Source: JABCYV01 sp963696025
GTDB taxonomy: Bacteria > Acidobacteriota > Terriglobia > Terriglobales > Acidobacteriaceae
DNA length: 64,000 nucleotides
Reading direction: 5' to 3'
Assembly (NCBI GenBank): GCA_963696025.1
Contig: CAVOII010000006.1
Coordinates: forward strand, 124,001-188,000
Position 1 is the first letter of the stretch; the number at the start of each line of letters is the position of its first letter. This document shows, in pieces, positions 34,451 through 43,804 of the stretch. Under the pieces are notes generated by a model. It was not told the origin of the DNA. It was given only the letters and a program-made list of their open reading frames with translations, and ran no database searches. A program made the translations under genes and the position numbers.

Positions 34451-35712
34451 ACTTTGCCATCGCAGCCATGCTCCTGCCACTGCTTGGCGTGCTGACTCTG
34501 GTTTCTTATGTCGATCGTTTGTACACAGAGATTGGTAAATTTCTGTCACGCGAGTTCCAGGCGAACATCGATTCTTTCGATCAGAAAGTTGAACCCAAAC
34601 TGGGCGTAAGCCGCGAACGAGCGGCTCTTTCTATGGCGGTGCTCACGCAAATGGTCATGGCGGCCATTGCCATGCTGGTGGGCTTCGCCGTATTTCGCGA
34701 TCGCGCCTGGAGTGTGTATGAAATCCTGCAGGCAACCTTGAGTCTGGTCCTGATCGTGGTCGTGTTTAACCGCTTTCTGCCATTTCTTTTTTTCTCGCGG
34801 ACCAAGGGCGAGTGGCTGATCCACTGGGTGTTAATTCTGCGAGTTCTCATTTACCTGGTCATACCCGTCACTCTGGTCCTGGGTTTCCTGCAATCGGTGA
34901 CGGCACTCACCAAGGAGCATTCTGACGAGGCGCCAGAAACTCAGGCAGAAGCTGTGCATGCGCTGATCGAGGCGGGACAGGAGGAAGGCATCCTGCACGA
35001 AAGCAATCGCGACCTGATTCAGTCGGTAGTGGAGTTTGGTGAGAAGACCGTGCGCGAGGCCATGAAACCACGGCCGGAAATCGTGGCTGTGCCCACCAAC
35101 ACCACGGTGGAGCAATTCATCGAGTTACTAAAAGCGAAACCATTTTCTCGCGTGCCTGTATTCGAGGGCACAATCCACAACATTGTGGGCATCGTCTACG
35201 CGCAGGACGTGCTGCAGGTGCCGGACACCGAGGCCCACACACGCACCGTGGACACGCTGATGCGCAAAGACGTCTACTTTGTCCCCGAGAGCAAGCTGGG
35301 CAGCGAATTGTTGCGCGAGATGCAAAAGCACAACATTCGCATGGCGATCGTGGTCGACGAGTACGGTGGGGTGGCGGGATTGGTTACCATCGAAGACCTG
35401 GTGGAAGAGATCGTAGGAGAAATTCGCGATGAGCATGAGAAAACCGAAGTCGTTCGCGAAAGCGATCACTCCTTTATCGTTCCCGGCAACATGGACGTCG
35501 ACCGGCTGGACGAGTTGTTCGGAATGCGCCCAGAAGGCAAAGAGTCAGCGACGGTCGCGGGTCTGGTGAGCGAACTAGCCGGACGCATACCACAAAAGGG
35601 CGAAGTGGTAGAAGAAGATGGCTTGCGTTTCGAAGTCCTCGACTCTACAGAGCGCCGTGTAGAGAGAGTACGCATCTCAATAGTCCAGCCCCGGCAGATG
35701 AAGCTGATATGA
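34447..35712 (+). CDS. CorC/HlyC-family protein with CBS pair (YbeX-like)
   Basis: A 421-residue protein. The N-terminal third has several hydrophobic segments (NFAIAAMLLPLLGVLTLVSYV, VYEILQATLSLVLIVVVF, LILRVLIYLVIPVTLVLGFL). A CBS-domain pair follows (VREAMKPRPEIVAVPTNTTVEQFIEL and MRKDVYFVPESKLGSELLREM), with VVDEYGGVAGLVTIEDLVEEIVGEI and a C-terminal CorC/HlyC transporter-associated domain. It is probably involved in Mg2+/Co2+ efflux or ribosome homeostasis, by analogy with YbeX. It is translationally coupled to ybeY. A second CorC-like protein is encoded at 53374. Confidence 0.87.
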   Translation: MNFAIAAMLLPLLGVLTLVSYVDRLYTEIGKFLSREFQANIDSFDQKVEPKLGVSRERAALSMAVLTQMVMAAIAMLVGFAVFRDRAWSVYEILQATLSLVLIVVVFNRFLPFLFFSRTKGEWLIHWVLILRVLIYLVIPVTLVLGFLQSVTALTKEHSDEAPETQAEAVHALIEAGQEEGILHESNRDLIQSVVEFGEKTVREAMKPRPEIVAVPTNTTVEQFIELLKAKPFSRVPVFEGTIHNIVGIVYAQDVLQVPDTEAHTRTVDTLMRKDVYFVPESKLGSELLREMQKHNIRMAIVVDEYGGVAGLVTIEDLVEEIVGEIRDEHEKTEVVRESDHSFIVPGNMDVDRLDELFGMRPEGKESATVAGLVSELAGRIPQKGEVVEEDGLRFEVLDSTERRVERVRISIVQPRQMKLI

Positions 35713-35821
35713 GGACTTAGGTGACAGGTGGCGGGTGCGGCCGTGCGTGCTGAGAGTGCGAGGACGTCTACTGCTCACGAATCCCACGAGACCTGCGACC
35801 TAATCCCCGGTACGATAGAGC

Positions 35822-36772
35822 ATGGCATTTCATTCCGGCTTCGTCTGCATCCTCGGCCGCCCCAACGCAGGCAAGTCCACGTTGCTGAATGCGCTGGTGG
35901 GCGAAAAGTTGGCTATTATCAGCCCCAAACCACAGACGACTCGTAACCGCATCCTCGGCATCATTCACGTAGCCAAGCAAAAGCGGCGCCCGGGCGGTCA
36001 GGTCATCCTGCTGGACACGCCCGGCGTACACCGGCCAGACAGTTCTCTCGGACGGAAAATGATGGGGGAGGTGCGCGAAGCCCTGGAAGGCTGTGCTTTG
36101 ATCCTACTGATCGTAGATGCCACCCGAAAGTTCAGTCAGGGCGACCAATTCGTGCTCAACATGGTTAAGAAATCGAAGACTCCCGCCTTTCTGCTGCTGA
36201 ATAAGATTGACCTGCTTCGCGGTGACAAAGGAAAGCTACTGCCCATCATCGACCAATACCGCGGTCTCCACGATTTTCAGGAAGTCATACCCCTCTCGGC
36301 CCGAAAACGCGAGGGTCTGAATGTACTGCTGGAGAAAGTAATTCAAGCTCTGCCCGAGGGGCCTCGCTACTTCCCCGAAGATCAGTTGACCGACCAGCCA
36401 GCCCGCTTCATGGCGGCAGAGATTATCCGCGAACAGGTTTTACTCGAGACCAGCGAGGAAGTGCCATATGCGACCACCGTCATGATTGAGCAATTCGAAG
36501 AAGGAACCAAACTGACGCGGATTGCGGCGGCGATCTACTGTGAGCGCGAAGGTCAGAAGGGGATCCTGGTCGGCAAGCGCGGACAAATGCTGAAGAAAAT
36601 CGGAACGGCCGCCCGGTTGCAGATCGAGAAAATGCTGGGCACGCGGGTTTATCTTGAGCTTTTCGTCAAAGTGAAGCCGGATTGGCGGGAATCGCACGAA
36701 TTTGTCGACGAGGTTGACTGGCGGCAGCAGTTGGAACGGCTCGCCGGATCCCATAAATTACTGAGTCCTTAA
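35822..36772 (+). CDS. era: GTPase Era
   Basis: Essential GTPase of 316 residues that binds the 3' end of 16S rRNA during 30S assembly. The P-loop GRPNAGKST, switch region with QTTRNRI, DTPG and NKID motifs are all present. The C-terminal KH domain shows GILVGKRGQMLKKIG. ATG 35822 gives the expected N-terminus. It follows the ybeZ-Y-X-type block after about 110 bases, a common genomic association with ribosome-maturation genes. rsmA, whose target lies in the same rRNA region, is also in this window. Confidence 0.95.
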   Translation: MAFHSGFVCILGRPNAGKSTLLNALVGEKLAIISPKPQTTRNRILGIIHVAKQKRRPGGQVILLDTPGVHRPDSSLGRKMMGEVREALEGCALILLIVDATRKFSQGDQFVLNMVKKSKTPAFLLLNKIDLLRGDKGKLLPIIDQYRGLHDFQEVIPLSARKREGLNVLLEKVIQALPEGPRYFPEDQLTDQPARFMAAEIIREQVLLETSEEVPYATTVMIEQFEEGTKLTRIAAAIYCEREGQKGILVGKRGQMLKKIGTAARLQIEKMLGTRVYLELFVKVKPDWRESHEFVDEVDWRQQLERLAGSHKLLSP

Positions 36773-36791
36773 CCTTGCTGGACCATCTGTA

Positions 36792-36800
36792 TGTTATAAA
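36792..36800 (+). promoter_or_regulatory. Extended -10 promoter for the RsbW-like gene
   Basis: TGTTATAAA matches an extended -10 (TGnTATAAA). Transcription would start near 36807, leaving a 24-base leader with AGGAAG before the ATG at 36831. Confidence 0.5.
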
Positions 36801-36830
36801 CTGCGAGCAACGCTAGGAAGTAACGCGAAA

Positions 36831-37274
36831 ATGTCTACTGACCGGCCAACTTGTGACTTCGAGGCTGACAAGTTGATGTTGAAGCTGAAGGTCACGCTGG
36901 CCGCCGATCCGAATGCCATCGAGCCGGTGGTGGAAGGCGTGATGGAGATCGTGCGAGAGATGCGCTGCGCCGCCGGCAATGAAGATGCAATCGAACTGGC
37001 GCTGGCCGAAGCGCTGGCGAATGCAGTCGTCCACGGCGCCAAGTCTGATCCTTCGAAGATTATTGAGTGTGACGTGGCCTGCGATGAACAGCGGGGCATG
37101 CTGATTGTGGTGCGCGACCCGGGGCAAGGATTCGATCCCAACGTCATACCCAGTCCAGTCTGCGGAGAAAGTATCTATTCCGATCACGGTCGCGGCATTT
37201 ATCTGATCAACGAGCTTATGGATGAAGTCGAATTCGCCAAGAATGGCACCGAAATCCGCATGATCAAGCGTTGA
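36831..37274 (+). CDS. Anti-sigma-factor-type serine/threonine kinase (RsbW-like HATPase)
   Basis: A 147-residue stand-alone GHKL ATPase domain. AIELALAEALANAVVHGAKSD is the N-box, VVRDPGQGFDP the G1 box and GRGIYLINELMDEVEF the G2 box, with the one-domain layout of RsbW/SpoIIAB switch kinases. Such proteins bind a sigma factor or phosphorylate an anti-sigma antagonist. No antagonist or sigma factor gene is next to it. It is convergent with the ntrX-like gene, so it probably acts at a distance. A fair extended -10 promoter precedes it. Confidence 0.82.
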   Translation: MSTDRPTCDFEADKLMLKLKVTLAADPNAIEPVVEGVMEIVREMRCAAGNEDAIELALAEALANAVVHGAKSDPSKIIECDVACDEQRGMLIVVRDPGQGFDPNVIPSPVCGESIYSDHGRGIYLINELMDEVEFAKNGTEIRMIKR

Positions 37275-37299
37275 CTTCTCGACGTTGCCGGTTCCAAGT

Positions 37300-38655
37300 C
37301 TATTCCTTCACAGCAATTCCCAGAGTCTTCATCTTGCGATAGAGGTGGCTCCGTTCCAAACCGAGAACCTCAGCGGTCCGGCTGACATTGCCGTGATTTT
37401 CATCCATCTTTTTCAGGATATAGTCACGCTCATAGGCGGCGCGCGCCTGGTGCAGAGTAGAGAATTCGCTGCCCAACAAGCGGCGGTTGCCGTCGCGATG
37501 GACCAGCGGGGGCAGGTGTTTGCGGTCGAAGCGAGTGGTGGTGGGATTCATGATGACGATGCGCTCAATCACATTGCGCAATTCGCGCACATTGCCGGGC
37601 CAGGAGTAGCGCATGAGCGTCTCGATAGCGTCGTCGGTGATCTCGCGCAAACGCCGGCCGTAAGCGGCGGAAAATTCCTTCAGGAAATAGCGCGCCAGCA
37701 ACGGAACATCTTCTTTGCGCTCACGCAGCGGAGGAACCGAGAAGGGCACGACGTTGAGACGATAGAACAAATCCTCCCGGAAGTTACCCCGGGAGATTTC
37801 CTCTTCCAAATCCTTGTTGGTTGAGGCGATGACCCGGGCGTCCACCGTGATGGGCTCGTCACTGCCCACGGGTGTGAATCGCTGCTCGTCGAGAGTACGC
37901 AAAACCTTGGATTGGGTCTTGAGGCTCATGTCCCCAATCTCGTCGAGGAAAAGAGTACCCCCATGGGCCCTCTGGAATTTTCCCTCCTTGTCGACCGAGA
38001 CGGCTGGGAATGATCCCTTGCGGTGGCCGAACAGCTCGCTCTCGATCAGGTCTTCAGGGATGGCGGCACAGTTCACTTCGACAAACATCTCGTCTTTACG
38101 CTGACTTTGGGCGTGGATGGCATGCGCCACCAATTCCTTTCCCGTACCAGACTCACCATAAATGAGCACGCGACCGTTAGTCGGGGCCATGATCTGGATT
38201 TGCTGACGCAGCGCTTTCATGGGAATGCTTTCGCCCACGATTACGCTTTTTGGAATGAGTTGTTTCTTGAGGTCCCGGTTCTCCTGCCGCAACCGTTGCG
38301 CGTCCACTGCGTTCTTGACCAGGATGAGCGTTTTGTCGATGGAAAGTGGTTTTTCCAGGAAGTCATATGCGCCCAGCTTGGTGGCGCGGACCGCAGTCTC
38401 AATCGTACCGTGGCCGGAGATCATGATGACCTCGGGAGCGTCCTCGATCTCACGAATCTTTTCCAGGGTCTCGAGACCGTCCATTCCGGGCATCCAGACA
38501 TCGAGCAGCACTACCTCAAATGCTTTTTTGCGCAGGACGTCCAGGCAGGCCTCGCCGCTTTCCGCGACCGAAGCCTTATAGCCTTCATCCTCGAGCACTC
38601 CCTTGAGCGACTGGCGGATGCTGGATTCGTCATCCACAATGAGAATGTTATGCAT
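37300..38655 (-). CDS. ntrX: NtrX-like response regulator with altered sigma-54 contact loop
   Basis: NtrC-family regulator of 451 residues: receiver domain with the phosphoacceptor Asp52 in LLDVWMPGMDG, AAA+ domain with Walker A GESGTGKE (167-174) and FLDEIGDM, and a C-terminal Fis-type helix-turn-helix (HGNVSRTAEVLGLERSHLYRK). The loop that normally reads GAFTGA and contacts sigma-54 is GSFPAV here (residues 214-219, bases 37999-38016), so it may regulate without sigma-54. Its start overlaps the end of the kinase gene by eight bases, making a NtrY/NtrX pair. Targets are unknown. Confidence 0.87.
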   Translation of the reverse strand: MHNILIVDDESSIRQSLKGVLEDEGYKASVAESGEACLDVLRKKAFEVVLLDVWMPGMDGLETLEKIREIEDAPEVIMISGHGTIETAVRATKLGAYDFLEKPLSIDKTLILVKNAVDAQRLRQENRDLKKQLIPKSVIVGESIPMKALRQQIQIMAPTNGRVLIYGESGTGKELVAHAIHAQSQRKDEMFVEVNCAAIPEDLIESELFGHRKGSFPAVSVDKEGKFQRAHGGTLFLDEIGDMSLKTQSKVLRTLDEQRFTPVGSDEPITVDARVIASTNKDLEEEISRGNFREDLFYRLNVVPFSVPPLRERKEDVPLLARYFLKEFSAAYGRRLREITDDAIETLMRYSWPGNVRELRNVIERIVIMNPTTTRFDRKHLPPLVHRDGNRRLLGSEFSTLHQARAAYERDYILKKMDENHGNVSRTAEVLGLERSHLYRKMKTLGIAVKE

Positions 38656-40897
38656 GCTGGCTTATGGCAGAAGCGTCAAATGCCTCCGACGCGACCGGCA
38701 ATTCCACGACGAAGCGAGCTCCTATTGGCCGGTTTTCTTCTACGCGAATGGCGCCGTGATGATCTTCAATAATGCGGCTCACGATGGCGAGTCCTAGACC
38801 GGTGCCCCGCTTTTTGGTGGAGAAATAGGGCAGGAAGAGCCGCTCCTTCAATTCCTGGCTGACCCCGTGGCCGCTGTCGGCGACCGTGATCTCTACAACG
38901 TCGCGGCTGGCCAGCAGGGTGGTGGAGATATGAATCTCTCGCAACAGAGCCCCCTGCATCGCCTCGGCGGCGTTATCTACCAGATTGGCTAAAGCCCGCT
39001 TGATGGCTTCGGGATCGGCCATGACGTTGGGCAAGTCCGCAGCCAGGAAGGTGCGCACCTGGATGCCGTCCAGGCGGCCGTTGAACATGGTCAAAGTGTT
39101 CTCCACGATGGAATTGATGTTCGAGGGCTGCGGTCGCGCCGTGGGAAAGCGGGCCAAGGTGGAGAACTCGTCGACCAGGGTTCGCAAGGTCTCGACTGAG
39201 CCCGCGATGGTTTCAGCGCAGCCGTGCAGAACATCCATCGATTTGGCGTCCGGCGGCATGCCCCGGTCCAAATGGCGGGTGATGCGTTCCGCGGAGAGTG
39301 CAATCGGGGTCAGCGGATTTTTGATTTCGTGGGCGACCCGGCGTGCCACCTCGCGCCAGGCAGCCTGTTTTTGGGCCTTGAGCAAATCGGACAAGTCTTC
39401 GAAAATCAATACGTAACCTAAGTCGCGGCCCTCGTGCCGCAGGATGGCCACGGTGACCGCAACGTTCAGCTTGACGCGTTGCACTACCATTTCCATCTGG
39501 GTGGTGGTTGTGGTCATGCGGTCGGCGCGTCGCAGCAAGAGCTCCAGGTCTTCGAGCACATCAGCAGGAAACACTTGCTGAAGGGAAGCGCCAATCAGTA
39601 CGGCTGGCGTCCCAGATTCCCCGCTCCCGGGATTGAACATGCGAAGCAGGGCATGGTTCATGTGGGTGATGTGGCGGCCGGCATCCAGCGACAGCACCCC
39701 GGTGGGAATGCTTTCCAAAATTGTTTCTATATGCCGACGGCGCTGTTCCAGAGCATTGTTCGCATTGCTCAACTCGCGACTGGAAGCTTCGATTTGGCGG
39801 CGGCTGGCCTCGAGTTCCGCGGCCATGCGGTTGAAAGAGCGCACCAGATCGCCGATTTCGTCCGCCGCGCTGATTTCCACTCGGTAATCCAGGCGTCCGC
39901 GGGAGATTTCCTGAGTGGCTTCAGCGAGCGCCGCAACCGGACGCGTGACTAGTTTGGAGAGAAATAGCGCCAACCAGGTGGTCGCAAAGAGCACCATGAC
40001 GGTCAGCAAAAGCAGGTAGCCCATATAAGTGCGGCGCACCAGTTTGCGTTCGCGGCTGAGTTCAAGATAGCGCTGCTGGCTGGCCTCCACTTGTTTGACC
40101 GTCTCAGAAAATTTTTGGGGTAACGGCATGGCGACAAGAATCAAACCACTATCGCCCACCCGAGCGCCTCCCAGGACATAATCGGTTTGCTCCCAGTTCA
40201 AGTGCACCGGCGGACTCGTTGAGGTCACTCGCTCGAGCGGAATGCTGGCTTTCAACATCGGCCAGGGAGCAGGCGCGCCGAAGCTCGCCTCTGCGTTACC
40301 GTTTTCAATAGCCACCGCAAATCCACCTTGCAATGTGGGCTCGTGCCGGCGAAACTCCGTCACCACCGCTGAGAAACTATGGCCGGAAAAAGCGTGCTGG
40401 GTTTCGGGCATAGCCGCAATCGACTGGGCCTCGGCCCGGGCGTTCTGCGCTGCATATCCCGAGAGCAGCGACGCCATCGTCGCCGTGTCTTCCCGAACCT
40501 CTTCCACCGGACTGGAGAACCACTTGTCGATGGAGCGGTTCATCAGCACGTAGGCAAACCAGAACATGAAGATGACCGGAAGAAAAGAGAGGAGCAGGCC
40601 TGCTACCACCAGCCGGGTGCGAAATTTGGACCCTAAAACTCCCAGCCTTCGTTCGGCAAATAGTTTAAGCAGATTGCGCACCAGCACGAAGGTGAGAGCC
40701 ACGAACAGGAAGAAAATGACAGCGGTGAGGGAAGCGAAGACCAGAAGTTGCTGATTCGAATCAGGGCTCAATGGAAGATCAAATGATGTCAGTGAAAGCA
40801 GAATCCCGAAAAGCACAACGATGCCAATCACCAGCAAGATGATCACTTGCTTGCGGCCGGTCTTTTTCACAGGTCGAGATGGAATCGAAGCGGACAA
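38648..40897 (-). CDS. ntrY: NtrY-like sensor histidine kinase
   Basis: Membrane sensor kinase of 749 residues. Three N-terminal hydrophobic segments, a periplasmic-type region and a fourth segment (about residue 295-320) precede a HAMP domain, a PAS domain (ESIPTGVLSLDAGRHITHMN) and the kinase core with AHEIKNPLTPIALSAERI (phospho-His), then DNAAEAM, DSGHGV and GTGLGLAIV. This matches NtrY of NtrY/NtrX systems linked to nitrogen and redox control in proteobacteria. It overlaps ntrX and shares its transcript. The signal sensed is not evident. Confidence 0.9.
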   Translation of the reverse strand: MSASIPSRPVKKTGRKQVIILLVIGIVVLFGILLSLTSFDLPLSPDSNQQLLVFASLTAVIFFLFVALTFVLVRNLLKLFAERRLGVLGSKFRTRLVVAGLLLSFLPVIFMFWFAYVLMNRSIDKWFSSPVEEVREDTATMASLLSGYAAQNARAEAQSIAAMPETQHAFSGHSFSAVVTEFRRHEPTLQGGFAVAIENGNAEASFGAPAPWPMLKASIPLERVTSTSPPVHLNWEQTDYVLGGARVGDSGLILVAMPLPQKFSETVKQVEASQQRYLELSRERKLVRRTYMGYLLLLTVMVLFATTWLALFLSKLVTRPVAALAEATQEISRGRLDYRVEISAADEIGDLVRSFNRMAAELEASRRQIEASSRELSNANNALEQRRRHIETILESIPTGVLSLDAGRHITHMNHALLRMFNPGSGESGTPAVLIGASLQQVFPADVLEDLELLLRRADRMTTTTTQMEMVVQRVKLNVAVTVAILRHEGRDLGYVLIFEDLSDLLKAQKQAAWREVARRVAHEIKNPLTPIALSAERITRHLDRGMPPDAKSMDVLHGCAETIAGSVETLRTLVDEFSTLARFPTARPQPSNINSIVENTLTMFNGRLDGIQVRTFLAADLPNVMADPEAIKRALANLVDNAAEAMQGALLREIHISTTLLASRDVVEITVADSGHGVSQELKERLFLPYFSTKKRGTGLGLAIVSRIIEDHHGAIRVEENRPIGARFVVELPVASEAFDASAISQHA

Positions 40898-40960
40898 AAT
40901 TCAAAAGCGGGCCAAGCTTGGCTTCATCGTCTGAGTTCGGTTCCTGGGTTCGTGATTTTA

Positions 40961-41764
40961 TTATAAGCCCGGACGCGGACTATGCGGCAGGCGAGCCCGG
41001 TCCGAAAGTGGCAGGAATTGCCGCAGTGGACAGGAATCGCACCGGGGTGCAGACTTCATGCGGTAGTCCTTCCCTACACCCACCAGCAAAGCATGCATTT
41101 CGTTATACAGCTGAGCCACCGGGGAGCGCTTAGCCCGGCTCATCGCGGAAGGCCGATGAAACGCCCCACCTTGGCCGGCAATGCTCAAGTCCTGCCCATT
41201 ACTGTCTAAGGCGATGAGTGCGCGCTCCAAAAGTTCCCGAATCCGTTCATAAGGACTGTTCATAGGAAGGATGCGGTGACGATCTAGAATGCGGCGGGTA
41301 TAGGTGTCCACAACGAACACGGGATGTTGACCGGCATAAAGCAGGATTGAATCCGCGGTCTCAGGACCGATGCCGTTTAGGTCCAGCAGTTCCTGACGCA
41401 GCTTGTCAGTCGGCTGGGCAAACATGCGGTGAAAAGAGCCGCCATAGTGTTCGTCAACAAACGCCACGAATCCTTTCAGCCGCCGAGCTTTCTGACGGAA
41501 GTAACCCGAGCAACGAATCAGCCTTTCCAGTCGGGGTAGGGGAGCACCACGGATGCCCTCGAGACTCAGCCGCCCGCTGGCGCGCAAGCAGCGCAAAGCC
41601 AATTCGACGTTCGTCCAGGCAGTGTTCTGGGTGAGAAAAGCTCCGACGACAACCTCGAAGCGGGTGCGGGCCGGCCACCAATGTTGGCGCCCCCAGGCGC
41701 GAAGCAGAGTCGAGTAGTAGGCGCGAAGCTTTTCTTCCTTAGACTGGGATTTCAACTTCGTCAT
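40961..41764 (-). CDS. Endonuclease-III-fold DNA glycosylase, MagIII-like features
   Basis: HhH-GPD base-excision enzyme of 267 residues. FLTQNTAWTNVELAL and the hairpin LLDLNGIGPETADSILL with the catalytic Asp in FVVDTYTRRIL are typical. Two differences stand out. The Lys that gives endonuclease III its AP-lyase activity is Glu here (GPETAD), as in monofunctional alkyladenine glycosylases such as MagIII. Near the C-terminus only a CDSC pair remains of the four iron-sulfur cysteines. It is therefore probably a lyase-deficient glycosylase for alkylated bases. It stands alone upstream of the ntrYX pair on the same strand. Confidence 0.8.
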   Translation of the reverse strand: MTKLKSQSKEEKLRAYYSTLLRAWGRQHWWPARTRFEVVVGAFLTQNTAWTNVELALRCLRASGRLSLEGIRGAPLPRLERLIRCSGYFRQKARRLKGFVAFVDEHYGGSFHRMFAQPTDKLRQELLDLNGIGPETADSILLYAGQHPVFVVDTYTRRILDRHRILPMNSPYERIRELLERALIALDSNGQDLSIAGQGGAFHRPSAMSRAKRSPVAQLYNEMHALLVGVGKDYRMKSAPRCDSCPLRQFLPLSDRARLPHSPRPGL

Positions 41765-42064
41765 GTGCTTTCTAAGGTTACTCTAAAGCTTAAGACTCAC
41801 TGAAGGCCATGTCCCGCTGAATTCGCAACCAGACCGGCCGCGCAGAAGTGCCCATCTGACGCGCCTTGCGCGGGCCCTAAAGGCATTGCGGGACTTCTGC
41901 CACGCAGTACAGGTACTAAAGTTACTGGTGTAGTTATCCATCTGCGTTGACAATTTCTGTCAACGCGATACGCTGCAACTTCCTCCCCTGGAAGCAGCGC
42001 GCAGTTCGCGCCGATAGCCGAATCTCAAACGAATTCCTCTGCCGCGCAGATAGGAGATCGAGGT
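41765..42064. promoter_or_regulatory. Upstream region of the pil operon
   Basis: This 300-base spacer lies between the divergent glycosylase and pilB and should carry the pil promoter. It holds a perfect 9-base inverted repeat (see 41944). I found no GG-N10-GC sigma-54 promoter. A TTGACA at 41947 lies inside the repeat but has no good -10. Confidence 0.45.
41944..41966. promoter_or_regulatory. Perfect inverted repeat upstream of pilB, possible operator
   Basis: Arms gcgttgaca and tgtcaacgc are exactly complementary around the five-base centre attt-c. It lies about 100 bases before pilB with no following T-run, so a protein-binding site is more likely than a terminator. Confidence 0.5.
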
Positions 42065-43780
42065 ATGTCTCAACGACTGGGTGATCTTCTCGTCAAAGAG
42101 AAGGTTATTACCCCAGAGCAGTTGCAGCAGGCGACGAAGGTCCAGAAGGAGACGAACTGTCGCCTGGGGTCCGCACTAGTGAAGCTAGGCTTCCTTTCGG
42201 ATGAAGACGTTACCAACTTTCTTTCCCGCCAATATGGCGTCCCTGCGATCAACCTTTCTTACTTTGAAATTGATGCCTCGGTCGTAAAGCTGATCCCATT
42301 CGAAACTGCCAAACGTTACCAGATTCTGCCCTTGAGCCGTGTGGGTGCGTCCTTGACTATCGCCATGGTGGATCCCACCAATGTGTTTGCCATGGACGAT
42401 ATCAAGTTCATGACTGGCTTCAACATTGAGCCGGTGGTGGCGTCGGAGAGCTCGATCCAGGAGGGCATTGAAAAGGCGTATGGCACCACCAATCAGGAGG
42501 ACCTCGAGACGGTAATGCAGTCGATGACGGAACTGGGCGAACCCGACGTCGAACTGCAATCCGAAGAAACCGAAATGGAGCTGGCCGACCTGGAACGAGC
42601 GGCGGATGAAGCTCCGATCGTCAAGCTCGTCAATTTGGTACTAACCGACGCGGTCAAGCGCGGGGCCAGCGACATCCACATGGAGCCCTACGAAAAGGAA
42701 TTTCGCGTGCGCTTCCGCATTGACGGCATTCTGCAAAGCATCATGGCGCCTCCGCTCAAACTGAAAGACGCCATCATTTCGCGCGTGAAGATCATGGCGA
42801 AGTTAGACATCAGCGAGAAGCGCTTGCCGCAAGACGGCCGCATCATGCTGAAGATGAACATGGGAGGCCGGAAGAAGCAGCTCGATTTCCGCGTCAGCAC
42901 TCTGCCCACCCTGTGGGGCGAAAAAATCGTGCTCCGGTTGCTGGATAAAGAAAACCTGCGCCTCGATATGACCAAGCTGGGTTTCGAGCCGGAGTCGCTG
43001 GTCAAGTTCGAAAAAGCAATTTTAAAGCCCTACGGTATGGTGCTGGTGACCGGGCCGACAGGATCGGGCAAGACCAATACCCTGTACTCATCGATTGCGC
43101 GATTAAATACGCCCGACACCAACATTATGACAGCCGAAGACCCGGTTGAATTTCAATTGGCCGGCGTCAACCAGGTGCAGATGAAGGAACAGATCGGCTT
43201 GAACTTCGCGGCATCACTGCGCGCCTTCTTGCGGCAGGATCCGAACATCATTCTGGTCGGCGAAATCCGTGACTTCGAGACCGCGGAAATTGCTATCAAA
43301 GCCGCGCTCACCGGACACTTGGTGCTTTCGACTCTGCACACAAACGGCGCTCCCGAGACAATCACCCGGCTCATGAACATGGGCATTGAGCCTTTCCTGG
43401 TGGCTACTTCGGTCCATCTCATCTGCGCGCAACGGCTGGTTCGCCGCATCTGCAAGGAGTGCACTGAGATTGTAGACGTGCCGCCCCAGGCCCTGATCGA
43501 AGAGGGATACACCCCCGAGGAATCGAAGACGGTAAAGATCCAAAAGGGAAAAGGTTGTGGGGTCTGCAATAACACCGGCTATAAGGGACGCACCGGCTTG
43601 TACGAAGTAATGGAAGTCGATGATGAAATCAGAGAATTGGTCCTGGTGGGTGCTTCCGCCGTGGAACTGAAGAAGAAGGCCATTGAGCGAGGCATGATCA
43701 CGCTACGTCGCAGCGGACTCATCAAGGTTGCGGCCGGCATGACCACGCTGGAAGAAGTGGCTCGCGAGACTATTCACTAA
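42065..43780 (+). CDS. pilB: Type IV pilus extension ATPase PilB
   Basis: Hexameric motor ATPase of 571 residues that powers pilus assembly. An N-terminal GspE/MshE domain (QRLGDLLVKEKVITPEQL) is followed by RDASDIHMEPYE-type sequence (GASDIHMEPYEKEF), Walker A GPTGSGKT (about residue 330), the Asp box AEDPVEFQL, Walker B-like ILVGEIRD and a tetracysteine zinc motif (RRICKEC and GCGVCNNTG). First gene of the pilB-T-C-S-R block, 24 bases before pilT. RBS GAGG precedes the ATG. Confidence 0.95.
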   Translation: MSQRLGDLLVKEKVITPEQLQQATKVQKETNCRLGSALVKLGFLSDEDVTNFLSRQYGVPAINLSYFEIDASVVKLIPFETAKRYQILPLSRVGASLTIAMVDPTNVFAMDDIKFMTGFNIEPVVASESSIQEGIEKAYGTTNQEDLETVMQSMTELGEPDVELQSEETEMELADLERAADEAPIVKLVNLVLTDAVKRGASDIHMEPYEKEFRVRFRIDGILQSIMAPPLKLKDAIISRVKIMAKLDISEKRLPQDGRIMLKMNMGGRKKQLDFRVSTLPTLWGEKIVLRLLDKENLRLDMTKLGFEPESLVKFEKAILKPYGMVLVTGPTGSGKTNTLYSSIARLNTPDTNIMTAEDPVEFQLAGVNQVQMKEQIGLNFAASLRAFLRQDPNIILVGEIRDFETAEIAIKAALTGHLVLSTLHTNGAPETITRLMNMGIEPFLVATSVHLICAQRLVRRICKECTEIVDVPPQALIEEGYTPEESKTVKIQKGKGCGVCNNTGYKGRTGLYEVMEVDDEIRELVLVGASAVELKKKAIERGMITLRRSGLIKVAAGMTTLEEVARETIH

Positions 43781-43804
43781 GTTTGAGAAATAGAAAGGGA
43801 GGCT

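Noticed and set aside
41881..42064. Sigma-54 promoter ahead of pilB
   Set aside because: Although PilR is a sigma-54 activator, I found no GG-N10-GC arrangement with adequate flanks in this spacer.
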